DNA of 48,782 bases, taken from assembly GCA_002050455.1 (NCBI GenBank), contig MWZA01000150.1:1-48782 (forward strand). The letters run 5' to 3'. Numbering within the stretch: position 1 is the first letter of the stretch; every line of letters begins with the position of its first letter. Below the pieces are notes generated by a model. It made no database searches. It was not told the origin of the DNA and saw only the letters and a list, made by a program, of their open reading frames with translations. Below are positions 1 through 10,941 of this stretch, one piece after another. The translations under genes and the position numbers were made by a program. Source of the DNA: Acidobacteria bacterium 5-1. Lineage in GTDB: Bacteria > Acidobacteriota > Blastocatellia > Pyrinomonadales > Pyrinomonadaceae.

Positions 1-846
1 GTCAACAAAAATCCTGCCGCCGCCCGAAAAACCCGCGCCGCGCCTGCCGGCAACAATCCGGATCGGCATATCCGGCGCAGTTCCCAAGAGATTTGCGGTA
101 AAAGTTTTTGCTTCCGAAGCCAAACTTGTTAATTCATTGGCGCGTTTCTGTGCTTCCGCGTCTGCGCCTTTCGGCATAAAAACCGAAACGCCGTTTGCCT
201 CGACTTTGTCCCAATTTCTTGTAACAAAAAACGGTTGACCGTTTAACTTCTGCTCAAACGCATTCGTACTTTCCGTTCCCGAAGAAACAACCGTTTGACC
301 ATTTGGTGCATTGACCTGCAAACGAAACGGCGCAAAATCCGCGCCACGCGCAAAATACCAACTGTTCGGTGTCGGATACCAAAAAGAAAGCGGTAAAAAT
401 TGCGAACCGACCGGCGAAAGCGCGTTCAAACCCGAATTTTCTCTAACATTTAATTTGTAATCAACCGTAACGGAAAAAGTTTGATTCGGCTGAATCGAAG
501 GCAAGCGCACAATAACTCTTTGCAAGCTGCCGCTGCCGATTTTTTCTTCGCCTTTCGTAAAATCCGCCGCCGCGTCATTAACTTTCACCGCCGAAACTTC
601 CGCATTCGGACTGATTCGCAAGGTCAGACGCGAGCCGATATTCCCGCTTACATTTTTCAAATTCAAAATGGCTTTGACATTTAAATTTCTATCGCTTTCC
701 GCTTGCGGCAACGTCGCCGTAATATCATATTTCTGCACTCCCCAAGTTTTTGAAGCGCGGCTTTCGTCTTGCGCGAAAACGGAAAAACTGAAAAAGGCAA
801 AAGTAAAAAGTAAAAAGGCAAAAGTTATGATGGCAAATTTTTTCAT
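1..846 (-). CDS. M1-family-like metallopeptidase N-terminal region, secreted; C-terminus runs off the window
   Basis: Open minus-strand frame from ATG at 846 to window edge: MKKFAIITFAFLLFTFAFFSFSVFAQDESRASKTWGVQKYDITATLPQAESDRNLNVKA...; signal peptide then aminopeptidase-N-like beta domain. Absent from the ORF track because no stop lies in the window. Confidence 0.65.
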   Translation of the reverse strand, partial: MKKFAIITFAFLLFTFAFFSFSVFAQDESRASKTWGVQKYDITATLPQAESDRNLNVKAILNLKNVSGNIGSRLTLRISPNAEVSAVKVNDAAADFTKGEEKIGSGSLQRVIVRLPSIQPNQTFSVTVDYKLNVRENSGLNALSPVGSQFLPLSFWYPTPNSWYFARGADFAPFRLQVNAPNGQTVVSSGTESTNAFEQKLNGQPFFVTRNWDKVEANGVSVFMPKGADAEAQKRANELTSLASEAKTFTANLLGTAPDMPIRIVAGRRGAGFSGGGRIFVD

Positions 847-872
847 CTTTATATGAATTTATGAATTTCGTT

Positions 873-1160
873 CTAAAATTTCTTGTCAAAATTTCTTTTG
901 GTCAGCAATTTGCACAAAATCCTGCGTTGTTCTTCGATTTCCTGCTCTGTATATTCAAGAAAAACTCTGTGCTTTTTCAAAAAACCGTCTACTTCATTGG
1001 GTATTGCCGAACCGAGCATTTCGCTGACTTGAAACGCGGTCAATTTTTCCGAACGATAGCCTTCCAACGCCAACGATTCTAAAACTTTTCTTTGCAAATC
1101 TTCTTAATTCGCACCGAATTGACTTGCAACGGAATCGGGCAAACTGACAACCATATTCAT
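873..1160 (-). pseudogene. UPF0175-family (antitoxin-like) protein interrupted by in-frame TAA
   Basis: [70 protein letters not shown]...; the frame is continuous except TAA at 1104-1106. Confidence 0.7.
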
Positions 1161-1976
1161 ATTTTCACCTCTGAAACCAATTCGTGAATTTGCTTTAACT
1201 TAATCAATAATTTTTCCAATTTTCCCAATGGCAATTGATTCGGACCATCGCTCGGCGCGTTTTTCGGATTGTCGTGAACTTCCATAAAAACCGCGTCCAC
1301 GCCGCAAGCGACACCTGCACGAGCAAAGTGTTCGATGTATTCGGCTTGCCCGCCCGTTGCCTTGCCTAATCCACCCGGAAGCTGGAGCGAATGCGTTACG
1401 TCAAAAACGACGGGAACGCCAAACGAGCGCATAATCAGAAAACTTCTTAAATCAACAACTAAATTATTGTAGCCGAAACTCGCACCACGTTCGGTTAAAA
1501 TAATTTTTTCGCAACCCGCCGCTTGTAATTTCTCGACGATATTCTTCGTGTCCCAAGGAGCAAGAAATTGTCCTTTTTTGACATTGACAGCTTTTCCCGA
1601 TTTTGCCGCTTCAACCAGCAAATCGGTTTGTCGACAAAGAAACGCGGGAATCTGCAAAATGTCCGCAATTTCCGCCGTTTTTTCGACTTGCCAGGTTTCG
1701 TGAACATCCGTGATAACCGGAACGCCGATTTCAGCTTTGACCTGCGCTAAAATTTCCAAACCGAATTCCATTCCGCCGCCGCGAAAACTTTCAATCGAAC
1801 TGCGATTTGCCTTATCGAACGAAGATTTATAAACAAATTCCACGCCGATGTGCTTGCAGATATCGTTAATTTCCTGCGCCATAAAAAGCGCGTGCTGTGC
1901 CGATTCAACGACGCACGGACCTAAAATAAACGCCAAATGTCCATCGCCGAAGGTTACATTTCTGGCTTGAAAAGAT

Positions 1977-1987
<11 letters not shown>
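1157..1987 (-). CDS. kdsA: 3-deoxy-8-phosphooctulonate synthase
   Basis: [66 protein letters not shown] motifs; start taken at MEVKSFQ. Confidence 0.95.
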
Positions 1988-3946
<1,959 letters not shown>

Positions 3947-3992
3947 TCAAATCTTTTCCGTTCGCTTTTCCTTCACATTTCTTTTTGCCGTA

Positions 3993-4208
3993 TCATCCTT
4001 CTTTTAATTGTGTTTGAACTTCCTTCGCCTTCGCCGCTTTGGGATTCATCAATTCCTGCAAAGCGTCCATACTCGCGCCAAACATCGAGATGCTCTCGGC
4101 AGCGCGTTTTTCAAATTCCGCTTCGGTGCGCTTCTGCGGTTCGCTCAAAACTTTCAAGCCGACAAATACGCCGACAATCAGCAAAACAAAAATAACAATC
4201 CAAGCCAA
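3993..4208 (-). CDS. Small single-pass membrane protein, unknown function
   Basis: 71 aa MAWIVIFVLLIVGVFVGLKVLSEPQKRTEAEFEKRAAES...; packed between pyrG and kdsB. Confidence 0.6.
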   Translation of the reverse strand: MAWIVIFVLLIVGVFVGLKVLSEPQKRTEAEFEKRAAESISMFGASMDALQELMNPKAAKAKEVQTQLKEG

Positions 4209-5528
4209 TCAGCCATAAATTTCACTTAAATCTTTCCAGCCATAAATAACTGTTTCATATTTGACAAGTGCGAGAAAATGATTTCCTTTTCCAACAAGTT
4301 TTCCGCCCATTTTCTCATAAAAAGATTTATACGGACTAACTTCCAAAGCCATCAGATACATTGAATTTACCTTGTCGGCAATCATTTCCTTTTGACAAAG
4401 TTTGAAAAGATTTGCGCCGATTCCTTTTCTTTGAAATTCGGGCAAAAGATAAATCGCGTAAAGTTCCGCTTCAAATGCAAAATCTTTTTCTATCGATTTG
4501 CCGAAATCCGCAAACCCGACAATTCCATCTTTCGCGATTTCGGCAACAAACATTTTATAATTTTCTTCGCCCAATCTTTGCCGAAATACTTGCTCGCGTT
4601 TTTCGACTGTTAAATTATCAAGGAATTCCTGCGGCACAATACCCGCAAAGGATTTGCGCCAGGATTCGACGTGAACTTTAGCAACAGCGAGCGCGTCTTC
4701 GACGTTGGCTTTCCGATATGTTATTTTTTTTGCTTCAAGAATTTGTCGGACACGCTCAAAATCTTCTCGCGTATCAACACCAATCGAACCTTCCGAAACT
4801 TCGACAACTTTTATTTTCGCGCCGTTCTCCAATGTGCGAAGTTGTTCAAGCATTTCCGTTTTTTCTAAATTCGTTTGTTTTAACTTCGTATATTTTAACA
4901 AAAATTCTCGTCGATAAACGTAGAGTCCGGTATGTTTGCGATAAACGGAAAGCAAATCTTTTTCTTTCCGTAAAGCATTTTCTAAACTGCCGTATTTTTT
5001 CACGGCTTCGCGCGGAAAAGGAATCGGGAGGCGCGAAAAATAAAGTGCAAAACCGTTTTCATCGGTAACGACTTTGACGACATCCGCGCTCAAAACGTCT
5101 TTTATGTCGTGAATTGGCTCGCACGTTGTCGCAGTATCAACCGTTTTTTCTTGCAAAAGTGCGTCAACCGCTTTTTCGATTGTTGTCGGCGAAATCAAAG
5201 GTTCGTCGCCTTGCACATTAACTATAATTGAATTTTCAGGCAAAGTTTCAGCGACTTCCGCGATTCTGTCGCTTCCCGATTGATGCGCGGCGGAAGTCAA
5301 AACCGCTTCGTTTCCGCTGTCTTTAATTATTCTTAGAATTTTTTCGTCGTCCGTTGCTACAATTACACGGGAAATATTTCGAGTTTTTTGGGCTTGCTGC
5401 AAAGTCCACAAAATAAGCGGTTTACCGACAATCGGAAGAAGTAATTTATTCGGCAAACGGGTCGAGAAAAGCCGCGCCGGAATAATAGCGATAACATTTT
5501 GTCGGGATTTTTTTTCCGCGTTGCTCAC
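4209..5528 (-). CDS. kdsB: 3-deoxy-manno-octulosonate cytidylyltransferase fused to C-terminal GNAT acetyltransferase
   Basis: KdsB: IIPARLFSTRLPNKLL, VNVQGDEPLI, HTGLYVYRREFL, GVDTREDFERVR; then ITYRKANVEDALAVAKVHVESWRKSF...YLLPEFQRKGIGANLF GNAT core. Confidence 0.93.
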   Translation of the reverse strand: MSNAEKKSRQNVIAIIPARLFSTRLPNKLLLPIVGKPLILWTLQQAQKTRNISRVIVATDDEKILRIIKDSGNEAVLTSAAHQSGSDRIAEVAETLPENSIIVNVQGDEPLISPTTIEKAVDALLQEKTVDTATTCEPIHDIKDVLSADVVKVVTDENGFALYFSRLPIPFPREAVKKYGSLENALRKEKDLLSVYRKHTGLYVYRREFLLKYTKLKQTNLEKTEMLEQLRTLENGAKIKVVEVSEGSIGVDTREDFERVRQILEAKKITYRKANVEDALAVAKVHVESWRKSFAGIVPQEFLDNLTVEKREQVFRQRLGEENYKMFVAEIAKDGIVGFADFGKSIEKDFAFEAELYAIYLLPEFQRKGIGANLFKLCQKEMIADKVNSMYLMALEVSPYKSFYEKMGGKLVGKGNHFLALVKYETVIYGWKDLSEIYG

Positions 5529-5563
5529 GGAATTTTAGGTTATCTTCATTTGGTTCAAAGTTC

Positions 5564-5650
5564 AAGGTTCAAAGTTCAAAGTTGTATGAAAATTACAAAT
5601 GCAGACTTTTCTTAGCCGCAAATATTTTTCAACTTTGAACTTTGAACCTT
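5564..5650. repeat. Perfect 21-bp inverted repeat made of GTTCAAA words
   Basis: aaggttcaaagttcaaagttg (5564-5584) and caactttgaactttgaacctt (5630-5650). Confidence 0.9.
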
Positions 5651-5676
5651 AAACTTTTTTCGCTAAACTCATTTTC

Positions 5677-6546
5677 GTGGAAAATATAAACCAAGAAACT
5701 ATCGAAAAATTTTCCGAATTCAATCCGCAAGAGGTTTTCACACCTGAAAATCCGACACCGAATAATCCGCCATGGAGCAGTTGGACAGCTTTTTTTGTTT
5801 GGTTTGCGAGCATTGCTTTTATTGTCGTAATTCCGAGTCTTTTCGTCCTGCCTTATCTTGCCAGACAAGGCAATGCACTTTCCGGCAAAGCAAGTCTGAC
5901 GGAATTTTTACAGACAGACCCGACTGCCGTTTTAATTAGTGTTCTAGCAATAATTCCCGCGCATATTCTAACTCTTGTGTTGGCTTGGGCGGTTGTTACG
6001 AGGCTGAATAAATACTCATTCAAAAAAACCATTGGTTGGAGTTGGGACGGATTTAATATCTGGCATTGCTTGCTGATTCTAGGCGGGATTTTTGCGGTTG
6101 CCGCCATTACAAGCAACTATTTCCCCGAACAAGACAACGAGCTTTTGAAAATTTTGCGAAGTTCGCGGACAGCGGTTTATGTGGTTGCATTTATCGCCAC
6201 TTTCACCGCGCCGATTGTTGAAGAAGTTGTCTACCGCGGCGTTCTGTATTCAGCTTTGCAAAAAAGTTTCGGTGTGCCGACAGGAATTTTCTTTGTTACG
6301 GTATTATTTGCCGCCGTTCACGTTTGGCAGTATTATCCGAGCTTTTCAACAATTTTTTTGATTTGTCTGATTAGTTTGATTTTGACTTGGCTGCGTTATC
6401 GCACAGGAAATCTGCTTCCGTGTATCGTTCTGCATACAATTTTTAACGGTATTCAATCGCTATTATTAATTTTACAGCCGTTTTTAGAAGGAATTTTCGG
6501 CACAACTGCTAAACAATCCGGTGCAGTAATTCATTATTTCAAATAA
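5677..6546 (+). CDS. CPBP-family intramembrane glutamic endopeptidase (CAAX protease-like)
   Basis: EEVVYRG motif, AAVHVWQ, LHTIFNG; multiple TM segments. Confidence 0.88.
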   Translation: MENINQETIEKFSEFNPQEVFTPENPTPNNPPWSSWTAFFVWFASIAFIVVIPSLFVLPYLARQGNALSGKASLTEFLQTDPTAVLISVLAIIPAHILTLVLAWAVVTRLNKYSFKKTIGWSWDGFNIWHCLLILGGIFAVAAITSNYFPEQDNELLKILRSSRTAVYVVAFIATFTAPIVEEVVYRGVLYSALQKSFGVPTGIFFVTVLFAAVHVWQYYPSFSTIFLICLISLILTWLRYRTGNLLPCIVLHTIFNGIQSLLLILQPFLEGIFGTTAKQSGAVIHYFK

Positions 6547-6547
6547 A

Positions 6548-6574
6548 AAAGCGAGAGAAAGATTCTCTCGCTTT
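6548..6574. terminator. Bidirectional terminator hairpin between convergent genes
   Basis: aaagcgagag / ctctcgcttt, 10-bp stem between stop codons of convergent CDSs. Confidence 0.75.
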
Positions 6575-6595
6575 GGAAAATAATTTGCGAAATTT

Positions 6596-7723
6596 TTAAT
6601 TATCGCCTTTTCTGCCCGGACCGGTTGGCGAAGTTAAAACTGCTGGCGGTGGCGAGGACGGTGCGGATGTTCTCGGAAAATTTTGCGAAGGAAACAGCGC
6701 CGGTGTAACATCGCTTTCTACCGGCGCACGTCCGACATCATTTTGAACTTTTTGAAACGGCGGAACTGCTGACTGATTACTTCTGATTTTGCCGGTAGCC
6801 GGATTCAAAGTTGCTGCTGGCAGCTGTTGACCACCTGTCGGCGGTTGATAATAGATAAATCGCGGTAATCGGAGATACCAGATATCGCGCCCAAAACCAT
6901 AGCCGTAAGGCGAACTCCAACCGTAGCCAAACGGCAGGAAACAATAATTTCCGCTAAAACGGTCAAAAACCCAAAGTCCGTAAGAATCATATAAACTCCA
7001 GCCGTTTCGATTAAAAGAATTGACCAAAGTATTTCTCAAATTATTTCTTTCGAGCCGCGAATTAACTTTTGCCAATTCTTTAGCGCGTATTTTACTCCAC
7101 GCTTCGAGCGCGTCTTTGTCGTCGCGGTCAAATTTTCTAACCGCCACTTGATTACCGTTGACGGTCGCTTCGCGTCCACTTTTAATTTCAGTCGCCTCTA
7201 AATTGCCAACTTGCGCTTTACCTTTCCAAACAGCGATTTTTCCGCTTCCGTCGCCTAAAACGTCAACGCGGTAAACGCCCGACTTGACGACGTAAAACTT
7301 TCCTTTCGGCGTATTGACGGCGAAGCTGAAATCGTCATCGGTGATGACTTCAAACATCGCGCTTCCGCGATTTAATTTCAATTGCAGGTCGTCCAGAGAA
7401 GTTGTTTTAAATTCAAATTCGGAGTTTTCCGCTAACCGAACATACGAACCCGGATTTAACAGAATTTCCGCTTTTCCTTCCGCGCCGGTGCTGACTTTTT
7501 CACCGACTTCCAATTTATCGCCTTTAATTAAATATCCGTTTCTGCCGTTATTTTGCTTGACGGCAACTTTTCCCTCGACGTAATTTACGCCGCCGGCATC
7601 TGCGGAAATCAGATATAAACTTCCCGCCGCTGAAACTGCCCGGCTGTCTTGTGCAAAAGCAACCGCAGATAATACAAAAATAACTGTGCTGATTGTTAAG
7701 ATAGACAAAAAATTCTTTCTCAT
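6596..7723 (-). CDS. FecR-domain secreted protein
   Basis: Signal peptide; GKVAVKQNNGRNGYLIKGDKLEVGEKVSTGAEGKAEILLNPGSYVRLAENSEFEF FecR-like fold; tyrosine/glycine-rich C-terminal part. Confidence 0.8.
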   Translation of the reverse strand: MRKNFLSILTISTVIFVLSAVAFAQDSRAVSAAGSLYLISADAGGVNYVEGKVAVKQNNGRNGYLIKGDKLEVGEKVSTGAEGKAEILLNPGSYVRLAENSEFEFKTTSLDDLQLKLNRGSAMFEVITDDDFSFAVNTPKGKFYVVKSGVYRVDVLGDGSGKIAVWKGKAQVGNLEATEIKSGREATVNGNQVAVRKFDRDDKDALEAWSKIRAKELAKVNSRLERNNLRNTLVNSFNRNGWSLYDSYGLWVFDRFSGNYCFLPFGYGWSSPYGYGFGRDIWYLRLPRFIYYQPPTGGQQLPAATLNPATGKIRSNQSAVPPFQKVQNDVGRAPVESDVTPALFPSQNFPRTSAPSSPPPAVLTSPTGPGRKGDN

Positions 7724-7928
7724 TCATTTACTCCTTCATTGGAACGGATTTTTAATAACTATCTTAACCGATAATTACTTAAAACACAATAGCTTTTTCC
7801 ATCTCTTTAGTTTCAGTCGGCATTTGGATAGTTGCCTGAAAATAAGGAACAACCTTTGCCAGCGCGTTCTAATCAAAGAAACTGCCTGAGCGTTATTCGT
7901 TCGGCAATTTTCTAAAAAGACAGCAATT

Positions 7929-8186
7929 ATGGCTACATATCAAGATCCAATCCAATGCTTCGCACCGCTTGAGATAATTGAAAGACTGCTTGAAATCCGC
8001 GCCGAGCTTGGTTATGCGGAAGTTCTTTACATTGACGATTCCAGCGAATTGGCGGAATTTTTTGATGCTTACGGTTTTGACGTTTATGCGTTTTCAAACA
8101 AAATCGAAAAAATAAATTACGGAGATTATCGTGCGCCGATTGTGCCGGGCGGCGACATCGTTCATTGTTCAATAACTGCACACTAA
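7929..8186 (+). CDS. Conserved hypothetical protein, 85 aa
   Basis: Intact ORF with coding-like composition; family not recognised. Confidence 0.5.
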   Translation: MATYQDPIQCFAPLEIIERLLEIRAELGYAEVLYIDDSSELAEFFDAYGFDVYAFSNKIEKINYGDYRAPIVPGGDIVHCSITAH

Positions 8187-8273
8187 ATTTTTACAATTCC
8201 CAACAACCGAAGGAACGCGGAAGGTTTTCAAGCAATTGAAGCCTTTCGCTTTTTACTTTTTTACCTTTTCATT

Positions 8274-9575
8274 TTATACGGCTTTGACGATAAAAAGCGT
8301 TCCGTCGTCGCTCAAAAATTTCTGTTCGGTAAAATCCGCTACGCCTTTACGGATAAAATCAATCAATTCTTTGGCGGGTAAATCTATTCCTTCCAAAACT
8401 CTTTTGGCAAAACGCTCTTGCCCGTATTCCTCACCGTTGGCATTCGCGCTTTCGGTGATGCCGTCGGTGTAAAGAACCAAAACCTGTTTCTCGTCAAACT
8501 TAATGAAATGCTGATGATAACGCGTATCCCGAAACATTCCCAAAGGCAAGTCGCCATATTCGACAAATCTGTATTCGCCGTTTGGTTTAATCAGAAGCGG
8601 CGGATTGTGTCCGGCGTTGGAAAAAACAAAAGTCCGATTGGTCGCATCTAAAATGCCGTAAATCGCTGTAATAAACTGATTATCTTTGACCGAATCCCAC
8701 AGTAGATTTCCGACCTTCGCCAAAGCTATGTGCGGCGCGTAGCCGATTTGCACGCCGGAGCGCAGAGATGCCCGCAAAAACGACATCAAAAGAGCGGCGG
8801 GAATGCCTTTGCCAACCGCATCGGCGACGACAATCCCGATTTGGTCGTCGAACATTTCCACCCAATCGTAGTAATCGCCCGAAACTTCTTCGGTCGGAAA
8901 AATATATGCGCTGATGTCAAAACCTTTGAGTTTAGGGTCAGTTGCGGGAAGCAGTTCGAGTTGGACTTGGCGGGCGATTTCAAGTTGCGCCTGAAGACGT
9001 TTTTTCTCAACAACTTGTTCATGGAGTTGGACTTTTTCAATAATAATGGCGACTTGTGAAGCAAGCAGCTGCAAAATCGATAAATCATCTTGGGTATAAG
9101 AATTCAATTTATCGCTTTCAAGATCGAAGACTCCGATAACTTCGTCATTGGCGATGATGGGCGCGACCATTTCCGATTTTGTGCGTCGGCGAGCGGGAAA
9201 ATATCTTTCGTCTTGACTAACGTCGGGCGAAATAAGCGGCTTTCCCGTCTGTGCGACGTAACCGATAAAACCTTCGCCGAGTCGCAAACGCGGCTCAACC
9301 ATCTCAAAACTTATCCGATAGCCGCGAATCGTTTTCGATTTAAAAATATACTCCGTTTCGCCGTTTTTTATAACCGATTCAATCAGATAAATTCCCGCCG
9401 CGTCATACGGAATCAGCGAACCGAGCGTATCCATCACGAGCGTTAAAACTTCGTCTAAATTAAGCGAACGACTAATTGTTTTCGTGATGTCGAGCAGCAG
9501 CCGCAGCTTGTCAACTACCGAAAGCTGCGGATCCGGCGCGGAACTTGTATGAATTTTTTGAATCGGTTCGGTCAT
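8274..9575 (-). CDS. GAF plus SpoIIE/PP2C-type serine phosphatase (RsbU-like)
   Basis: GAF region ...AAGIYLIES..., QVQLELLPATDPKLKGFDISAYIFPTEEVSGDYYDW, VVADAVGKGIPAALLM, FSNAGHNPPLL, LVLYTDGITE. Confidence 0.93.
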   Translation of the reverse strand: MTEPIQKIHTSSAPDPQLSVVDKLRLLLDITKTISRSLNLDEVLTLVMDTLGSLIPYDAAGIYLIESVIKNGETEYIFKSKTIRGYRISFEMVEPRLRLGEGFIGYVAQTGKPLISPDVSQDERYFPARRRTKSEMVAPIIANDEVIGVFDLESDKLNSYTQDDLSILQLLASQVAIIIEKVQLHEQVVEKKRLQAQLEIARQVQLELLPATDPKLKGFDISAYIFPTEEVSGDYYDWVEMFDDQIGIVVADAVGKGIPAALLMSFLRASLRSGVQIGYAPHIALAKVGNLLWDSVKDNQFITAIYGILDATNRTFVFSNAGHNPPLLIKPNGEYRFVEYGDLPLGMFRDTRYHQHFIKFDEKQVLVLYTDGITESANANGEEYGQERFAKRVLEGIDLPAKELIDFIRKGVADFTEQKFLSDDGTLFIVKAV

Positions 9576-9578
9576 TTT

Positions 9579-9644
9579 GACAGTCAACAGTTATCAGTCA
9601 ACAGTTTTTTGATAACTGATAACTGTCGCCCGATAACTGATATA
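9579..9644. repeat. Short-word inverted/tandem repeat (CAGTTATCAGT / GATAACTGATAACTG)
   Basis: gacagtcaacagttatcagtcaacagttttttgataactgataactgtcgcccgataactgata; overlaps the 3' end of the ImmA/IrrE ORF. Confidence 0.85.
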
Positions 9645-10229
9645 ATTTTTCCACAAACGCGAGATTTTTATTCGATATTCGACGAGTTCGCGGCTGACGT
9701 TAAAATGTCGCGCAATCTCTCTGGAAGTTTTACCCTGATTTATCATCCGCCGCAACGCCGAATATGGCACAAGCACCGCCGCGCCGACTGAATACGCCGC
9801 TTCTTCGTCGGCTTCACGGTAATCGCGGGCAATCGGTTTGCCGTGTTTATTGACATTTTCTATTGCCAGACGCGACGGCTGGTGTCCGAGAAAAACGTGG
9901 CAAACTTCTTCCATCAGCGTCGCATTTTGCCGATTTTTGCCGTGCGTCGGATTTAGGATAATCAGTTTTCTGCCGTCGTATAAAGTTTGTGAACACGCGC
10001 CGCCCGACCATTTATCTTTGCCTGTTCCAAGCAGATGCGCTTTGGTCTCTTCCGACAAAAACGGTTCGATTTGTTCAAACGAAGCAACCAGAAGTTTGGC
10101 ATATTTTGCTAAATCAAACGGATTTAAACGCTCATCATCGCGCCGCAAACCGGCAAATTCGCGCAAGCCGATAGCGCGTATTTCATATTCTCTGCCTTTT
10201 TTGGTCGGTGGTAAATTTTCGGTGTCCAC
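9594..10229 (-). CDS. ImmA/IrrE-family metallopeptidase-like protein
   Basis: ATLMEEVCHVFLGH, READEEAAYSVGAAVLVPYSALRRM; catalytic-motif variant (EExxH in place of HExxH). Confidence 0.75.
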   Translation of the reverse strand: MDTENLPPTKKGREYEIRAIGLREFAGLRRDDERLNPFDLAKYAKLLVASFEQIEPFLSEETKAHLLGTGKDKWSGGACSQTLYDGRKLIILNPTHGKNRQNATLMEEVCHVFLGHQPSRLAIENVNKHGKPIARDYREADEEAAYSVGAAVLVPYSALRRMINQGKTSREIARHFNVSRELVEYRIKISRLWKNYISYRATVISYQKTVD

Positions 10230-10242
10230 AATGGGATTATAT

Positions 10243-10320
10243 AGTTGTCAGTAGTCGGTTGTCAGTTGGTAAGAAAGAATTTACTGCTTACTGACAACCG
10301 ACAACCGACCACTGACAACT
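10243..10320. repeat. Short-word inverted repeat (GACAACC / GGTTGTC)
   Basis: agttgtcagtagtcggttgtcagt ... actgacaaccgacaaccgaccactgacaact. Confidence 0.85.
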
Positions 10321-10323
10321 GCC

Positions 10324-10845
10324 TCAAACTTCTTTAAATTCCGAATCAACATCTTCACCGGAAAGCGCAACGCGGTAATTTTCCGATTGCTTTTGCTTGG
10401 TAATCAGCAAATCATCCTTGGTTTTGAGTAAATCCGAGCGGTTATAGACGGAAATTTCAAAATTATAACCGTGCGTGATGGCATCTTTCGGGCAGGCTTC
10501 GACGCAAAAACCGCAGAAAATACAGCGTCCGTAATCAATGTTATAAACACGCGCAAAGCGTTCATCGCGCCCGATACGTTCTTCGTAAGGTCGCGGGTCG
10601 GTTTCCGCTTCGATATAGATGCAGTCCGACGGGCAAGCCGCCGCGCACAGATAACACGCCACGCATTTTTCCTTGCCCATTTCGTCCACGTGAAGCAGAT
10701 GCATTCCGCGATAACGTGGCTGAACTGTTACAGGTTCATCCGGATATTGCACCGTCCATTTTTCTTTCGGAATTTGCGCGAGCGTGATGCTCATTCCTTT
10801 GATAACGGCTTTAGTTGATTGTATTACGTCGCTGATTATTGACAT
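10324..10845 (-). CDS. nuoI: NADH-quinone oxidoreductase subunit I (2x[4Fe-4S] ferredoxin)
   Basis: CVACYLCAAACPSDCIYIEAE and CIFCGFCVEACPKDAI cluster motifs. Confidence 0.93.
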   Translation of the reverse strand: MSIISDVIQSTKAVIKGMSITLAQIPKEKWTVQYPDEPVTVQPRYRGMHLLHVDEMGKEKCVACYLCAAACPSDCIYIEAETDPRPYEERIGRDERFARVYNIDYGRCIFCGFCVEACPKDAITHGYNFEISVYNRSDLLKTKDDLLITKQKQSENYRVALSGEDVDSEFKEV

Positions 10846-10941
10846 TTTTCCTTTTATTTGAAAGTCTCAATTGATTATAACGCACGAAGTCCGCCTCTGT
10901 GCAAACCGAAGCGGACTTTTGTTTTTTATCACGATTCAAAT

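Noticed and set aside
873-1160. In-frame TAA as a recoded codon
   Set aside because: No precedent or supporting context for TAA recoding here; nonsense mutation or error is simpler.
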